Source of the DNA: Nocardia ignorata NBRC 108230
GTDB lineage: Bacteria; Actinomycetota; Actinomycetes; Mycobacteriales; Mycobacteriaceae
Assembly (NCBI RefSeq): GCF_001612905.1
Contig: NZ_BDBI01000036.1
Coordinates: 1 to 41,744 of the forward strand
DNA: 41,744 nt
Reading direction: 5' to 3'
Below the pieces are notes generated by a model. The model was not told where the DNA came from, ran no database searches, and saw only the letters and a program-made list of their open reading frames with translations. The translations under genes and the position numbers were made by a program. This document shows, in pieces, positions 28,701 through 37,041 of this stretch. How positions within the stretch are numbered: position 1 is the stretch's first letter; every line of letters begins with the position of its first letter.

Positions 28701-31223
28701 ACGGGCGGGTTCTTCCCCGGCGTCAAAGAAGGCAGCCTCGGCGACAAGATCCTCGATTCGCCGCTCACTCGGAGCGCTACCGGTCTCGGTGGGCTGTGGC
28801 AGTGGCTGGCCGAAGACGACGACGAGGCTAACGCCAAGATCACCGGGCTGTCTGAGAACTTCCAGGGTCTGGCTACTTCGGCCGAGACGAACTCGAACTC
28901 GGCTGGCACCTCCTGGTTGAACTTCGGCACGAAGCTGCACGGAATCATCAGCGGCCTCACCGGTTCCGGTGGCGCTTTGCCAACCTTGTCGACAGGGCAG
29001 AAGCAGGTCGCCCTCGACTCCGACGAACACGTCGACCAGGAAGCCGGAGCCTCCTGGGCCAGCATGGGCAGCAAAGTCAAGACCGTCGTCGAAACGCTCG
29101 TCGGCAGCACAGTACTGGGCAACCTGACCAGCAGTTTCACCGGGCTGCCATCGTTCTTCGACGGCATCACCGGCGGTATCGGCACCTCCTGGGGCACCCT
29201 GCCGGGCAAACTGCAGGGCCCGATCAACGCGGTCATCGACATCCTCAACACCTTCGGTGAACTGTGGAACAAGGTCGCCTCGAAACTCGGCCTCCCGACC
29301 TGGGATCCGATCGACAAGGTCGGCACCGGAACCGGTGACTTCTTCGCAGGCCGCCCAACCCGCCCCGAACCGGGCGGGCACGTCGGCGGCCGTTGGATGG
29401 GTGGTCCCGGCGGCCCTGTGAAGGGCCCCGGCGGACCAAAGGACGACAAGGCCGGGCTGTACCGGCTGTCCAACGGCGAACACGTCTGGACGGCCGACGA
29501 GGTCAAAGCCGCGGGCGGGCACGAAGCCATGTACAAGATGCGTGGCGCGGTCTTGCAAGGCGGTGGTCTGCAGTCCAAGCCGCAAGGTGATGGCCCCCAG
29601 GGTTACGCCGACGGCGGTGGTGTCGTCCAGACCAGCGACCCGCTCGACCCGATCCAGGCTCAACTGTGGGATCTGGTGCGCACCGCGATCCCCGATGCGG
29701 TGCTGACTTCGGGCAAGCGCTTCACCGACGTAGGCAGTGGCTACGACCTGCATATGCAGGGCAAGGCCATCGACCTCGGCGGCCCGATGCAGGAAATCGC
29801 CCGCTGGATCTACAACACCTACCCACAGTCAGCGGAGCTGATCCACTGGCCACTCAACGGGTGGCAGAACCTCGACGAAGGTCAGCCGCACGACTTCGGC
29901 GCAACCACGAACGCCCAGCACATGGACCATGTCCATTGGGGCGCAAACGATTTCCTCGGCAACCTGTCCGATGAAGAGAAGGCGTCGATCTTCTCCCGCA
30001 TCGGGTCAGTCCTCGGCGGCGCGGTCCGCAGTGGCCGAAACGCGCTCGCGAACACCCTCCTGCTGAACCCACTTCGCAACGTCGCGAACTCCGTTCCTGA
30101 CATCGAAGGCCTGGGGGAGGCCGGGAAGATCCCGAAGGCGTTCGCCCAGAAGATGGTCGAAGCGCTCGCCACCAAAGTGTTGGGCTCCGGCTCATCCGGT
30201 GGTGGGGGAGCGAACTACAACCCCACCGACGGCGTCGAGCAGTGGCGTGACCTCGCCATGGAAGCGATGCGCCGCGAAGGGTTCAACGCCGACGACCCGG
30301 CACAGGTCAACGCCATGATGGCGCAGATCCAGTCCGAGTCCGGTGGCAACCCGTCGATCATCCAACAGGTCCAGGACGTCAACTCCGGCGGCAACGAAGC
30401 CCAGGGTCTCCTGCAGATCATTCCTGGCACATTCGCGGCTCACCGCGACCCGTCGCTACCGAATGACCGCACAGACCCGCTGGCGAACATGGTCGCAGCG
30501 TTGCGCTACTACCGGTCCCGGTACGGCAACGACCTGACCACCGACTGGGGCAAGGGCCACGGTTACGACCAGGGCGGCATCTTCGAGAACAACACCTTCG
30601 GGTGGAACACCTCGGGCCTGCCCGAAGCGGTCCTGACCAACCCCCAGTGGTTGATGTTCCGGCAGTTCATCGACAACATGCAAGCCCAAAAGGCTGGCGT
30701 CGCTGAAAACCCGCAGGCCCAGACGATCCCGGAACCACTCAACACCGACACCGTCACCTCACCGACCCCGTCCACGACGCCGACCACATCCGACTCGGGC
30801 GTAGAGACGTTCGAGCAGGTCGGCGTGAACGCGCAGTCGCGGTTCACATCCGCCTTGTCGACCGGGTTCGAGGACTTGGTATCGAGCACGCTCGATCCGC
30901 TCGGCCTCCCGGATCCACGGGACCTGATCCCTTCTGCGGTCACCGATTACGGGGAGACCTTGTCGACGTGGCAGCAGGCACGGTCGGCATCAACGCAGGC
31001 ATCCCAAACCTTGGCTCAGTCCGGGTACCAGGCCGCCTCAGTGCCGGCGACCGGCACCGCTAACCGAGTCCTCAAGGGCAACGGGGAAAGCGGCTCGCTG
31101 ACCACCATCGACAACTCGACCACCATCAATTTGACAACGCCGAACGTCGATGAGGCGTACCGCAAGGCCGAGTTGATTCGCGATATGCGTGCGCTTCAGC
31201 ACACGGCAACTGCAAGGGGCTAA
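25767..31223 (+). CDS. tape measure protein with M15-like peptidase and lytic transglycosylase domains
   Basis: 1818 aa, the longest gene. Regions: lysine/arginine repeat-like N-terminus (1-190); long helices (230-345); hydrophobic membrane-like stretch LVGVAKVALIALAAVSLVPLLGQ... (about 365-415); Ala/Gln coiled coil with repeated ASAERGV units (430-640); helical central part. At about 1310-1390, SGKRFT...YDLHMQGKAIDLGG...MDHVHWG gives the H-x6-D...HVH zinc site of M15-type peptidases. At about 1515-1600, QIQSESGGNPSI...GLLQIIPGTF shows the catalytic Glu and core of a soluble lytic transglycosylase. It sets tail length and should help the tail tip pierce peptidoglycan. Confidence 0.93.
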   Translation: MATFGAYNAGSARIYLRPALASNFRASVKALLKPIDESLNVTLKPVLAKGFNADVKTKAKDAAEKAGAKIEFGYKLAPRFRTELKAAAKTEAREAGTKILFSPDLAKGFRTTLRGKVNEAAAGVEATVTLRLSEAGLRQKIRGLKSTLPEAELRMKLDLSEAVRQIEDFRIAVAASPLSMNVNVDTTAAVAQLMALRSLAASVGDDVGAIGANGAARNALRGRRGGIFSQTVRAIRLQVEVDRASVARAEAELANVLARLENARRQQGDTLDRLNLAEQRHAEVLANSNASASQRIASEQRLARARRDHADATGRLSSLMNQEADAHDRVDRARNRQGSIGSALGAGLSAFNAASDLAIRNLFSFTNLVGVAKVALIALAAVSLVPLLGQLTQAAGVVALLPAAFAGFASVIATIVVGTRGITDAFKAAEKAREGAAKQAEAQAKAVASAQKQATAAARGVASAERGVASAERGVQSAQKASATAQKALTKAREDATKELEDLNRQLGRTSLNEEGAAIAVAEAWEAMQETFKDSDASATDRRRAVYNYNQALADQQDTLRESRELQQQVNEANVKGVEGSDQVVAAQERVAEAAQAETDANQTLTDAHQSLTDAKSQLAEAQQAVVEALNDGGDAADEFARKMASLSPAARALVQTMLDLKPALGELRSFVQEKLLDKMGDSIGSLVRKWIPDLKTGLGGIATEINGGLRRAFADLETESSRSKFARIFENTRKSIGPLLDGINDLLQAMLSLAGVGSDFMPSGAERFANLMKDFREWAESEEGQNKFKGFLRESLDTFNEIWEIVKQIGGVINSLFRGSDETGESWLDSIKTTLSEWNDFLKTPEGQQAVKDFFADIKATVQAIVDLMKTAYQIADDLGLLPEPEPTGQKPPEQAPEDRTGPDGGGLNGFDETPSNPPILSPQGSDGAGLDGFNETRPRLPTEIDPSRTKKNFWMGDEYYNYDGERVDKHGNKLDHTGGFFPGVKEGSLGDKILDSPLTRSATGLGGLWQWLAEDDDEANAKITGLSENFQGLATSAETNSNSAGTSWLNFGTKLHGIISGLTGSGGALPTLSTGQKQVALDSDEHVDQEAGASWASMGSKVKTVVETLVGSTVLGNLTSSFTGLPSFFDGITGGIGTSWGTLPGKLQGPINAVIDILNTFGELWNKVASKLGLPTWDPIDKVGTGTGDFFAGRPTRPEPGGHVGGRWMGGPGGPVKGPGGPKDDKAGLYRLSNGEHVWTADEVKAAGGHEAMYKMRGAVLQGGGLQSKPQGDGPQGYADGGGVVQTSDPLDPIQAQLWDLVRTAIPDAVLTSGKRFTDVGSGYDLHMQGKAIDLGGPMQEIARWIYNTYPQSAELIHWPLNGWQNLDEGQPHDFGATTNAQHMDHVHWGANDFLGNLSDEEKASIFSRIGSVLGGAVRSGRNALANTLLLNPLRNVANSVPDIEGLGEAGKIPKAFAQKMVEALATKVLGSGSSGGGGANYNPTDGVEQWRDLAMEAMRREGFNADDPAQVNAMMAQIQSESGGNPSIIQQVQDVNSGGNEAQGLLQIIPGTFAAHRDPSLPNDRTDPLANMVAALRYYRSRYGNDLTTDWGKGHGYDQGGIFENNTFGWNTSGLPEAVLTNPQWLMFRQFIDNMQAQKAGVAENPQAQTIPEPLNTDTVTSPTPSTTPTTSDSGVETFEQVGVNAQSRFTSALSTGFEDLVSSTLDPLGLPDPRDLIPSAVTDYGETLSTWQQARSASTQASQTLAQSGYQAASVPATGTANRVLKGNGESGSLTTIDNSTTINLTTPNVDEAYRKAELIRDMRALQHTATARG

Positions 31224-31231
31224 CGCCATTG

Positions 31232-32158
31232 ATGCTTGAGTCCGCCCGGATCGACATCTACGGACCGGACGGCTCGCACTTCCTGATCAACGGCGCGGGC
31301 GCGTCGGAAAAACTCTTCTTGGCACCAAACATCAAGGGTATTTTCGACGCGCCTGTCACCACGTTGAGGAAGTCGAGCGTCTTCCAAAAAGGTGCGACCT
31401 ACGAGGGCAAACGATACAAACAACGTGACATCACGTTCGCCGTAAACATTCACGGTGAAACCCCCGAAGAATGGCAGGACCTCCAGAGCCGGTGGAACGC
31501 CGCCTGGGACTACGAAGCCGACCGATGGGATCCGACATCAACCCTGACGAAAATGTCGGTCACGACACCATCGTCAGGGACGCGCAGCCTGTGGTTGGCG
31601 AAGAACGACACGGTCGAATTCGAATCGAAACACGACCCGCGGCTGACCCGGTCATCGGTTCAGCCGATGGCGGTTGTCGCTGATCAACCATTCTGGTTCG
31701 AAGACAAGTACGAGAACACCCCGTACGACTACTTCCAAACCGGGTCCACCGGCACCTCGGAAGGGTTCGTCACCATTTCGAACCCGACCGATCAACCGAT
31801 GTGGCTGCAATGGGTAGTCACACGTGGAATCTGGACCCTCCCGGACTACACGTGGACCGGGAAGAAGCACCACCGAATCCCAGGCGGGCAATGGCCTAAC
31901 CGGAAGATCACCCTCCCGGAACTGACCGCGCTCGAGGGTGGCGCCCGAATCACCCTGTACCGCGACAAGCTCCAGGTGCGTGACTTCGCGGGCACCAACC
32001 TCGCGGGCCGCATGAACGGTATTTCGTTCCTGCACCAGATCCCACCGAAAACACCGGAAACGAACCTGCCGGTGAAAGTTGAGGGCGCCCCCGTTGGTGG
32101 TGCCCGAGTCGACGTGTATTGCCAGCGGCGATGGTCGCATGTTTGGGAGAGCCGCTAA
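31232..32158 (+). CDS. minor tail protein, distal-tail (Dit)-like
   Basis: 308 aa. ATG 31232, with a TTG just before it, after AAGGGG. LESARIDIYGPDGSHFLINGAGA...GIFDAPVTTLRKSSVFQKGATYEGKRYKQRDITFAVNI is the N-terminal ring domain pattern of actinophage distal-tail proteins, which follow the tape measure. The rest is a beta-sandwich (LWLAKNDTVEFESKHDPRL). The last residues (YCQRRWSHVWESR) overlap the end of the HNH gene and may have been rebuilt by its insertion. Confidence 0.82.
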   Translation: MLESARIDIYGPDGSHFLINGAGASEKLFLAPNIKGIFDAPVTTLRKSSVFQKGATYEGKRYKQRDITFAVNIHGETPEEWQDLQSRWNAAWDYEADRWDPTSTLTKMSVTTPSSGTRSLWLAKNDTVEFESKHDPRLTRSSVQPMAVVADQPFWFEDKYENTPYDYFQTGSTGTSEGFVTISNPTDQPMWLQWVVTRGIWTLPDYTWTGKKHHRIPGGQWPNRKITLPELTALEGGARITLYRDKLQVRDFAGTNLAGRMNGISFLHQIPPKTPETNLPVKVEGAPVGGARVDVYCQRRWSHVWESR

Positions 32159-32721
32159 GCGGCGCGCTGCTCGCGTTGGGCAGCGCGCACGCGGCGCATC
32201 CGGTTTCGGCTCTGCTCGCGGCGGCATGCGCGGCATCGGCGATCCGTTTCGCCACTGGGGCGGGTGTACACCAGGGTGTTTATCTCGTCGTACGGGTGGC
32301 CTTGCGGGCAGTGAGTCTTTATCGCCTCGTGGTGGGTTCCGTGACGTACGCGGTCAAACGTGTTCTCACTGCGCGTTCCGTAGCGAAGGTTCGACAGGCG
32401 GTTGTCGCCGGGATCGCCGTTGTTGTGGCAGACCTCAAGACCCGGCGGACGGGCCCCAATGAAGGACTCCGTTACAAGCTGGTGAACGAAACGCTGAGGC
32501 GTTCGATCCGGCTCGTAATTGATCGTCACCTTCTTTCGGCCAATCGGACACGTGATGAGGGTCAGGATTCGCTCCCTGACTGTGTAGCTGGTGCCGTTGC
32601 TTCGGGTCAGCATCCTGGCTTCGGTCCTCACTCGTCCGTGATTTGAAACCGAGTACTTACCTTCGGCGCCAACTACTGGACGCCAAATTTCGCTGGGGGC
32701 TTCGGTGTTGTTTGTCGACAC
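32155..32721 (-). CDS. HNH homing endonuclease (NUMOD4-like + HNH), 188 aa
   Basis: Second minus-strand endonuclease gene, again between tail genes. EIWRPVVGAEGKYSVSNHGR is a NUMOD4-like DNA-binding start. The HNH core is VHQLVTESFIGARPPGLEVCHNNGDPGDNRLSNLRYGT, with the CHxNG and N-x8-N layout. The C-terminus has CPQGHPYDE and RRCRACRREQSRNRMRR, a zinc-binding tail common in phage HNH enzymes. GTG start at 32721. Its stop overlaps the stop of the upstream tail gene. A stretch of 70 nt lies between its start and the next tail gene. Confidence 0.9.
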   Translation of the reverse strand: MSTNNTEAPSEIWRPVVGAEGKYSVSNHGRVRTEARMLTRSNGTSYTVRERILTLITCPIGRKKVTINYEPDRTPQRFVHQLVTESFIGARPPGLEVCHNNGDPGDNRLSNLRYGTRSENTFDRVRHGTHHEAIKTHCPQGHPYDEINTLVYTRPSGETDRRCRACRREQSRNRMRRVRAAQREQRAA

Positions 32722-32760
32722 CCCCTATTCAACCTCTGTGCGCTGGCTTTAATTCCAGAT

Positions 32761-32784
32761 GATCGCAGAATCTTTGGGATGTGA
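32761..32784 (+). pseudogene. possible stranded 3' end of the upstream tail gene
   Basis: The frame reads DRRIFGM then TGA, seven nt before the start of the next tail gene. Actinophage distal-tail proteins often end in an R-R-x-x-P-W/F-G-M type sequence, and the sequence ATG-(A/G)-TCGCA...TTTGGGA occurs both here and at the present end of the upstream gene (about 32131-32147). It may be the old gene end separated by the HNH insertion. Short and speculative. Confidence 0.35.
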
Positions 32785-32790
32785 CGAATA

Positions 32791-34497
32791 TTGCCTGAAC
32801 TCGTTGAACTGAGTCTCGAAGAGCAATGCAAGGCTATCTGGGACGCGACTGTCGCCGCTGAGGAAGCGGACCGCCGAGCGCGACTCGAGCCGCCCCTGAT
32901 GAGGGTCTGGTCGGGAGATTTCAATCTGGTGGGAACGCTCGACAGCGAATATTCGGCCAGCTTCACTTGGCTGGACAACGAAGTCGGCCCAGGACTGACC
33001 GAGATCCCGCTCGACGACCCGCTTGCAAAATGGATCTGGCAAGTCTCCGCGCGTATCCAACGCGGCGAGAAACGCAACGTCTACATCACCGTCGACAAAG
33101 ACGGCGCCCGCTGGTCCGGACGTATCCACGACCACACGGTTGAAAAAAGAGAAGACGGCACCCGTGTTTTGGTAGTCCGATGGCTCCACGATCTAAGTAT
33201 CCTGGAGTACTACCTCGCATGGTGTAACCCGTTCCTGCCCGATTTCGTGCAGTTCCCGCGCGTGTTCTTCCTGGCAGGACCCAGTATTTGGGCGTTGAAG
33301 ACAGCGCTGTTCCTGAACGTGATGCGCGAGCAGGACAACTGGTGGGGGCTCCCCGACGACCCCATGGACCAGAACTCCAGCGCACCCGGAATGGGCAACT
33401 GGTCGGTCGTCGTCAAACCCACCACATTCGCCGAAGACATGATGGCCGGAACCCTCTGGTCAGTGCCGAACTCACGTTTCAAACGCTGGGTCGACATGGC
33501 GAAAGACATCCTCGAAGACGCCGAACTGTCGATCCAGGTCCGCCGTTTCATTGCGGCCGATGATGAACAGCCGATCGACGGTCAAATCCTCCGCAACGGG
33601 GCGCTCGTCGTCGACATCGTCGACAAGTCCGGGTACTACTCCGACACCTCCAACGGTGGCGACCCATTCCTCGGTTTGAAACGCACCGTCGCGAAATTCG
33701 TCGAAGACTTCATCGACCCCATTGTCGAAGACATCGTCGACCCCGCGATCCCCGGATCCTACAAAATCCCAGGGCTCCGCCTCACTGACAAGTCATGCCC
33801 GTACGTGATTTACCTCGAAGGTGAAGAAACGGGCATCGAATCGTCGAAGTTCATCTTCACCCCGTCGACCGCCGTTCAGGTCGTGGCCGGTGGCCATTCG
33901 TTTCCTTTTGTTAACGAATTGATCTCAGCGGCCATTCAAACGGCAGGCGATCTGTTGGCCGCCGCAATCGTCGTGCCCCCCATTGGCGGTGCCGTGGATG
34001 CCGTCGCTCAAGTTTTCTACTGGGACACCATCGCCGCCTGGATGCGGATAGCAAGTCCGGGCCGAATCGCGAATTCTGGATGGGCGCGACCATTCGAAGT
34101 CCTAGCCTCCGGATCGGACCGCGCATACACCCTCGAAGCATTGCTATCGCTTCGAAAGGCACTGCACGAAACACGCTCCTGGTTCAGCCATGAGATCAAT
34201 ATTCGCGACGGCGCACCGTGGTTTATCGGTGACCAAGGCAAAGGCCACTTCTTCATCGGTGATCGAATCGGCGCACAGGTTATCGGAGACTTCGCCTCCA
34301 CCCTCTACGTCGACGATCACATCATCTACGTCGACCGCGTCCGCGAACTCACCCTCGCCTGGGACCGGGAATCACCCCCGGAATGGGTGCCCGTCATCGG
34401 TGAGAAGGAAAAGAACAAGGACCGCGGCCAACGAGCCCTGTCACTGATCGCGGACCTCGGTTCGCTCGTCCAGCAGCTCGCCGTCCACGGCCGATAG
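32791..34497 (+). CDS. minor tail protein, ReqiPepy6 Gp37-like (baseplate hub candidate)
   Basis: 568 aa, TTG start. WSGDFNLVGTLDSEYSASFTWLDNEVGPGLTEIPLDDPLAKWI is the conserved N-terminal block of this actinophage family, which follows the Dit-like gene and is thought to form the tail-tip hub. Later parts include VRWLHDLSILEYYLAW, RRFIAADDEQPIDGQIL and a C-terminal WFIGDQGKGHFFIGDRIG. No hydrolase motif seen. No GTG or ATG alternative fits better, because a TGA lies seven nt upstream. Confidence 0.82.
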   Translation: MPELVELSLEEQCKAIWDATVAAEEADRRARLEPPLMRVWSGDFNLVGTLDSEYSASFTWLDNEVGPGLTEIPLDDPLAKWIWQVSARIQRGEKRNVYITVDKDGARWSGRIHDHTVEKREDGTRVLVVRWLHDLSILEYYLAWCNPFLPDFVQFPRVFFLAGPSIWALKTALFLNVMREQDNWWGLPDDPMDQNSSAPGMGNWSVVVKPTTFAEDMMAGTLWSVPNSRFKRWVDMAKDILEDAELSIQVRRFIAADDEQPIDGQILRNGALVVDIVDKSGYYSDTSNGGDPFLGLKRTVAKFVEDFIDPIVEDIVDPAIPGSYKIPGLRLTDKSCPYVIYLEGEETGIESSKFIFTPSTAVQVVAGGHSFPFVNELISAAIQTAGDLLAAAIVVPPIGGAVDAVAQVFYWDTIAAWMRIASPGRIANSGWARPFEVLASGSDRAYTLEALLSLRKALHETRSWFSHEINIRDGAPWFIGDQGKGHFFIGDRIGAQVIGDFASTLYVDDHIIYVDRVRELTLAWDRESPPEWVPVIGEKEKNKDRGQRALSLIADLGSLVQQLAVHGR

Positions 34498-34512
34498 CCA
34501 GGAGCACATCGA

Positions 34513-35232
34513 ATGTCGAAGAAGTCGGCGCGCGTCCAAGAGCCGCAAGAGGTCGATACCTCACCGTGGTTGAAGGCCGGGGACTTCCCGACCTTCGAAA
34601 ACTGCAACCCCAACTGCCCCGAAGAAGCCTTCCTGTGGATGTATTCGGGGCTCCCGGGGATGAAGGGCGCGCCGCTGCCTTTCCCGATCGAGTACCTCCG
34701 CGAGGTCTCTCGGCGGCAATGGGATTGCGGTGCACGCCCACCCGGTTCGACCATTCCGTCCGAGCGGAAGATCAAATACCAGCGGCCACGGCAAACCGAC
34801 CCACATTGGCTGGTGTCACCGGGCGTCTGGGAACCGATCGATGCCCCTGACCGGTCGCAGTTCGACCTGAAGGAGTTCGTCGCGTCGCTGCCCCAGGACG
34901 CGAAACGTGCACTCGCGGAGGCGATGGGCTTCGACCCGCAAGGCGCTGTGCCGTCGGACGACCGCATCGTCGAGGGCGTCGAAGGCAGCGGCACCGGCAA
35001 GGTGAAGGGCTCACCACAGTACGGGCGCCCATCCAGCGACGGCGCTTACGTGACAAACGTGCCAGTGCGCGACCCCGGCTGGAACCCCTGCCTGCACACG
35101 GTCGACGAGGTCCTCGAGTACCTCGAAGCCGTTGATGCCGACGAACGTGACCGGGTGTTGGCGATCGAACGCTACCTGTCCAAGAAGCCACGCAAGACCA
35201 TCATCGACCGCTACCCGGGGGTGGGCGTATGA
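34513..35232 (+). CDS. phage protein resembling DUF2744, tail-associated
   Basis: 239 aa. The central block NPNCPEEAFLWMYSGLPGMKGAPLPFPIEYLREVSRRQWDCGARPPGS resembles a family of actinophage proteins found between hub and lysin genes. A C-terminal helix VLEYLEAVDADERDRVLAIERYLSKKPRKTIIDR follows. The cellular role is unknown; a baseplate or tail-tip part is inferred from position. A CCAGGAGCACATCG site precedes the ATG, and it overlaps the endolysin start by four bases. Confidence 0.6.
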   Translation: MSKKSARVQEPQEVDTSPWLKAGDFPTFENCNPNCPEEAFLWMYSGLPGMKGAPLPFPIEYLREVSRRQWDCGARPPGSTIPSERKIKYQRPRQTDPHWLVSPGVWEPIDAPDRSQFDLKEFVASLPQDAKRALAEAMGFDPQGAVPSDDRIVEGVEGSGTGKVKGSPQYGRPSSDGAYVTNVPVRDPGWNPCLHTVDEVLEYLEAVDADERDRVLAIERYLSKKPRKTIIDRYPGVGV

Positions 35233-37001
35233 GCACCGCAGTGGATTTCGCTGCCCGCCTGATCGACCCGGCCGCTATCAAAGCCGCCGGGCACGCCGGG
35301 GTAGTCGCCTACGTCAGCCCGCCGCGGCCTGGCGCCGAATGGATGCGGGCGAAACCGGTCACCAAGGACTACACCGACCGCTGCCGCGCCGCCGGCATCG
35401 ACATCGCGTCGGTGTGGCAGTACGGCAAACCTGGCAACCCGTCCGCTCCGTCGGACTGGACCACCGGCTACGAGGGTGGCCGGCGGATGGCGCAGGAGGC
35501 CGCCGACCGGCACCGCGCCGCGGGCGGCCCCGATAAGGCGCCCATCTTCTTCGCCGTCGACGAGGACATCAGCCTCGACGCCTGGAACGGCACCGCCGTG
35601 CACTTCTTCCGGGGCGTGAACTCGATCCTCGGTGTGGAGCGCACCGGCATCTACGGGCACGCCCGCGTGTGCGCGTGGGCGGCCGAAGACGGCGTCATCG
35701 GCGCCGCACCAGGCGGGAAGTTCTGGGCGTGGCAAACCCGCGCCTGGTCCGGTGCCCTGATCGGCCCCGAAGCCGTTCTGTACCAGCGGGTCATCGACAC
35801 CCCCAGCAATCCCGGCCCGCTGATCGACGGCACCGCGGTCGACGTCAACGACATCCTCGCCCCGAACTACGGGCAGTGGGCGCACTTCACCCAACCGACC
35901 CCACCGCCGGGAGGCCCCGCCGTGCACAACCCGCCCATGGTCGAAGAAGACCAAACCGGCAACTCCCCGAACTCCCACAGTCGCAACGGCACCCGCGTCC
36001 GCCTTGGCGTCCTGCACACCCAGGAAGGCAACGGCACCGCCCAGTCGCTCACCGACTACCTGAAACGGTCCACCTCGGGCGTCTCCTACCACTACGTGGT
36101 CGACAACGAACGCTGCATCGCCGTCGTCGACACCGACCGGGCCAGCTGGAGCGTGCTCGACGCCAACCCCTACACCGTGAATTTGTGCTTCGCCGGTAGC
36201 CGCGCGAGCATGACCCGCGACGAATGGCTCACCAAGTTCGGCCGCGGCATCGACATGGCCGCCTGGATCATGGTCCGCGACGCCCGCCACTACGGGTTCG
36301 ACCCCCGAGTGATCGGCTGGGAGGAACTCGGCGCCGGGCGTGACGGATTCACCGACCACGCAGGCATCACCTACGGCCTCGGCATCGGCGACCACACCGA
36401 CGTCGGCCCGAACTTCCCCTGGGACATCTACGTCGAACGAGTCAACTACTGGGCCACCGCCGACATCGCCCCACTCGTCAACGCGATCGACGCGAAGGCC
36501 GCCGAAACCCCTTGGCTCGGTGCGCGTCTCACCGACGGTGAGAACACCTGCCCCGACGGGGTAGGGAAGTGGGCGCACTTCGAACACGGCTACATCTACT
36601 GGCACCCCGCCACCGGCGCACACCCGATCTCCGACCCGGTGTTCGAGAAGTTCGCCGAACTCGGTTGGGAAGCGGGCCAACTCGGCTACCCAGCCAACGA
36701 CCACACCGTCCTCAAGGACCCGTCCGGCGCCGAATGGGGTGTCGTGCAGGGCTTCCAGGGCGGCGCCGTCTACCGCCGCCACGGCCAACCCGCATTCTGG
36801 GTCCACGGCGCCATCCGCGACCACTGGAACCGCAGCGGCTTCGAAAACGGCCCCTACGGGTGGCCGGTCTCCGACGAGCAGCCGTTCGACGGTGCAGCGT
36901 TCCAGGACTTCGAACACGGCCGCATCTACTGGACCCCCAAGCCCACGCTCGGCGTGCTCGCCCAGGGTCCGATCGACAACCCCCTCGCCGACGCCGCCTA
37001 A
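35229..37001 (+). CDS. endolysin (lysin A): GH25/DUF1906-like + amidase_2 + LGFP repeats
   Basis: 590 aa, modular. Residues 1-220 are a DUF1906-type glycoside hydrolase-like domain (GVVAYVSPP, SVWQYGKPGNPS, IFFAVDED, IYGHARVC, FWAWQTRAW). Residues about 250-400 are an N-acetylmuramoyl-L-alanine amidase with zinc-site histidines in GVLHTQEG and GDHTDVGPNFPW. Residues about 430-580 are LGFP-type repeats (FEHGYIYWHPATGAHPI, LGYPANDHTVL, GWPVSDEQPF) known for anchoring proteins to mycolata walls. It cuts host peptidoglycan at lysis. No signal peptide, so it needs the holin encoded next. Strong ATGA coupling with the upstream gene. Confidence 0.93.
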   Translation: MSTAVDFAARLIDPAAIKAAGHAGVVAYVSPPRPGAEWMRAKPVTKDYTDRCRAAGIDIASVWQYGKPGNPSAPSDWTTGYEGGRRMAQEAADRHRAAGGPDKAPIFFAVDEDISLDAWNGTAVHFFRGVNSILGVERTGIYGHARVCAWAAEDGVIGAAPGGKFWAWQTRAWSGALIGPEAVLYQRVIDTPSNPGPLIDGTAVDVNDILAPNYGQWAHFTQPTPPPGGPAVHNPPMVEEDQTGNSPNSHSRNGTRVRLGVLHTQEGNGTAQSLTDYLKRSTSGVSYHYVVDNERCIAVVDTDRASWSVLDANPYTVNLCFAGSRASMTRDEWLTKFGRGIDMAAWIMVRDARHYGFDPRVIGWEELGAGRDGFTDHAGITYGLGIGDHTDVGPNFPWDIYVERVNYWATADIAPLVNAIDAKAAETPWLGARLTDGENTCPDGVGKWAHFEHGYIYWHPATGAHPISDPVFEKFAELGWEAGQLGYPANDHTVLKDPSGAEWGVVQGFQGGAVYRRHGQPAFWVHGAIRDHWNRSGFENGPYGWPVSDEQPFDGAAFQDFEHGRIYWTPKPTLGVLAQGPIDNPLADAA

Positions 37002-37041
37002 CCCGGCGCCCGTCAAACCCGACTACCCATCGAGGTACCCC

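Noticed and set aside
28410..29753. Minus-strand open frame of 447 codons opposite the tape measure gene
   Set aside because: Shadow frame; the plus strand reads continuously through a recognised tape measure protein.
32119..32646. Plus-strand open frame opposite the second HNH gene
   Set aside because: The minus strand carries clear NUMOD4-like and HNH motifs; the plus frame is a shadow.
35211..37016. Long open frame on the minus strand (about 600 codons) opposite the endolysin gene
   Set aside because: It is the mirror of a GC-rich gene with biased wobble positions; the translation is Val/Gly/Asp-rich with no motif, while the plus strand shows three recognisable domains.
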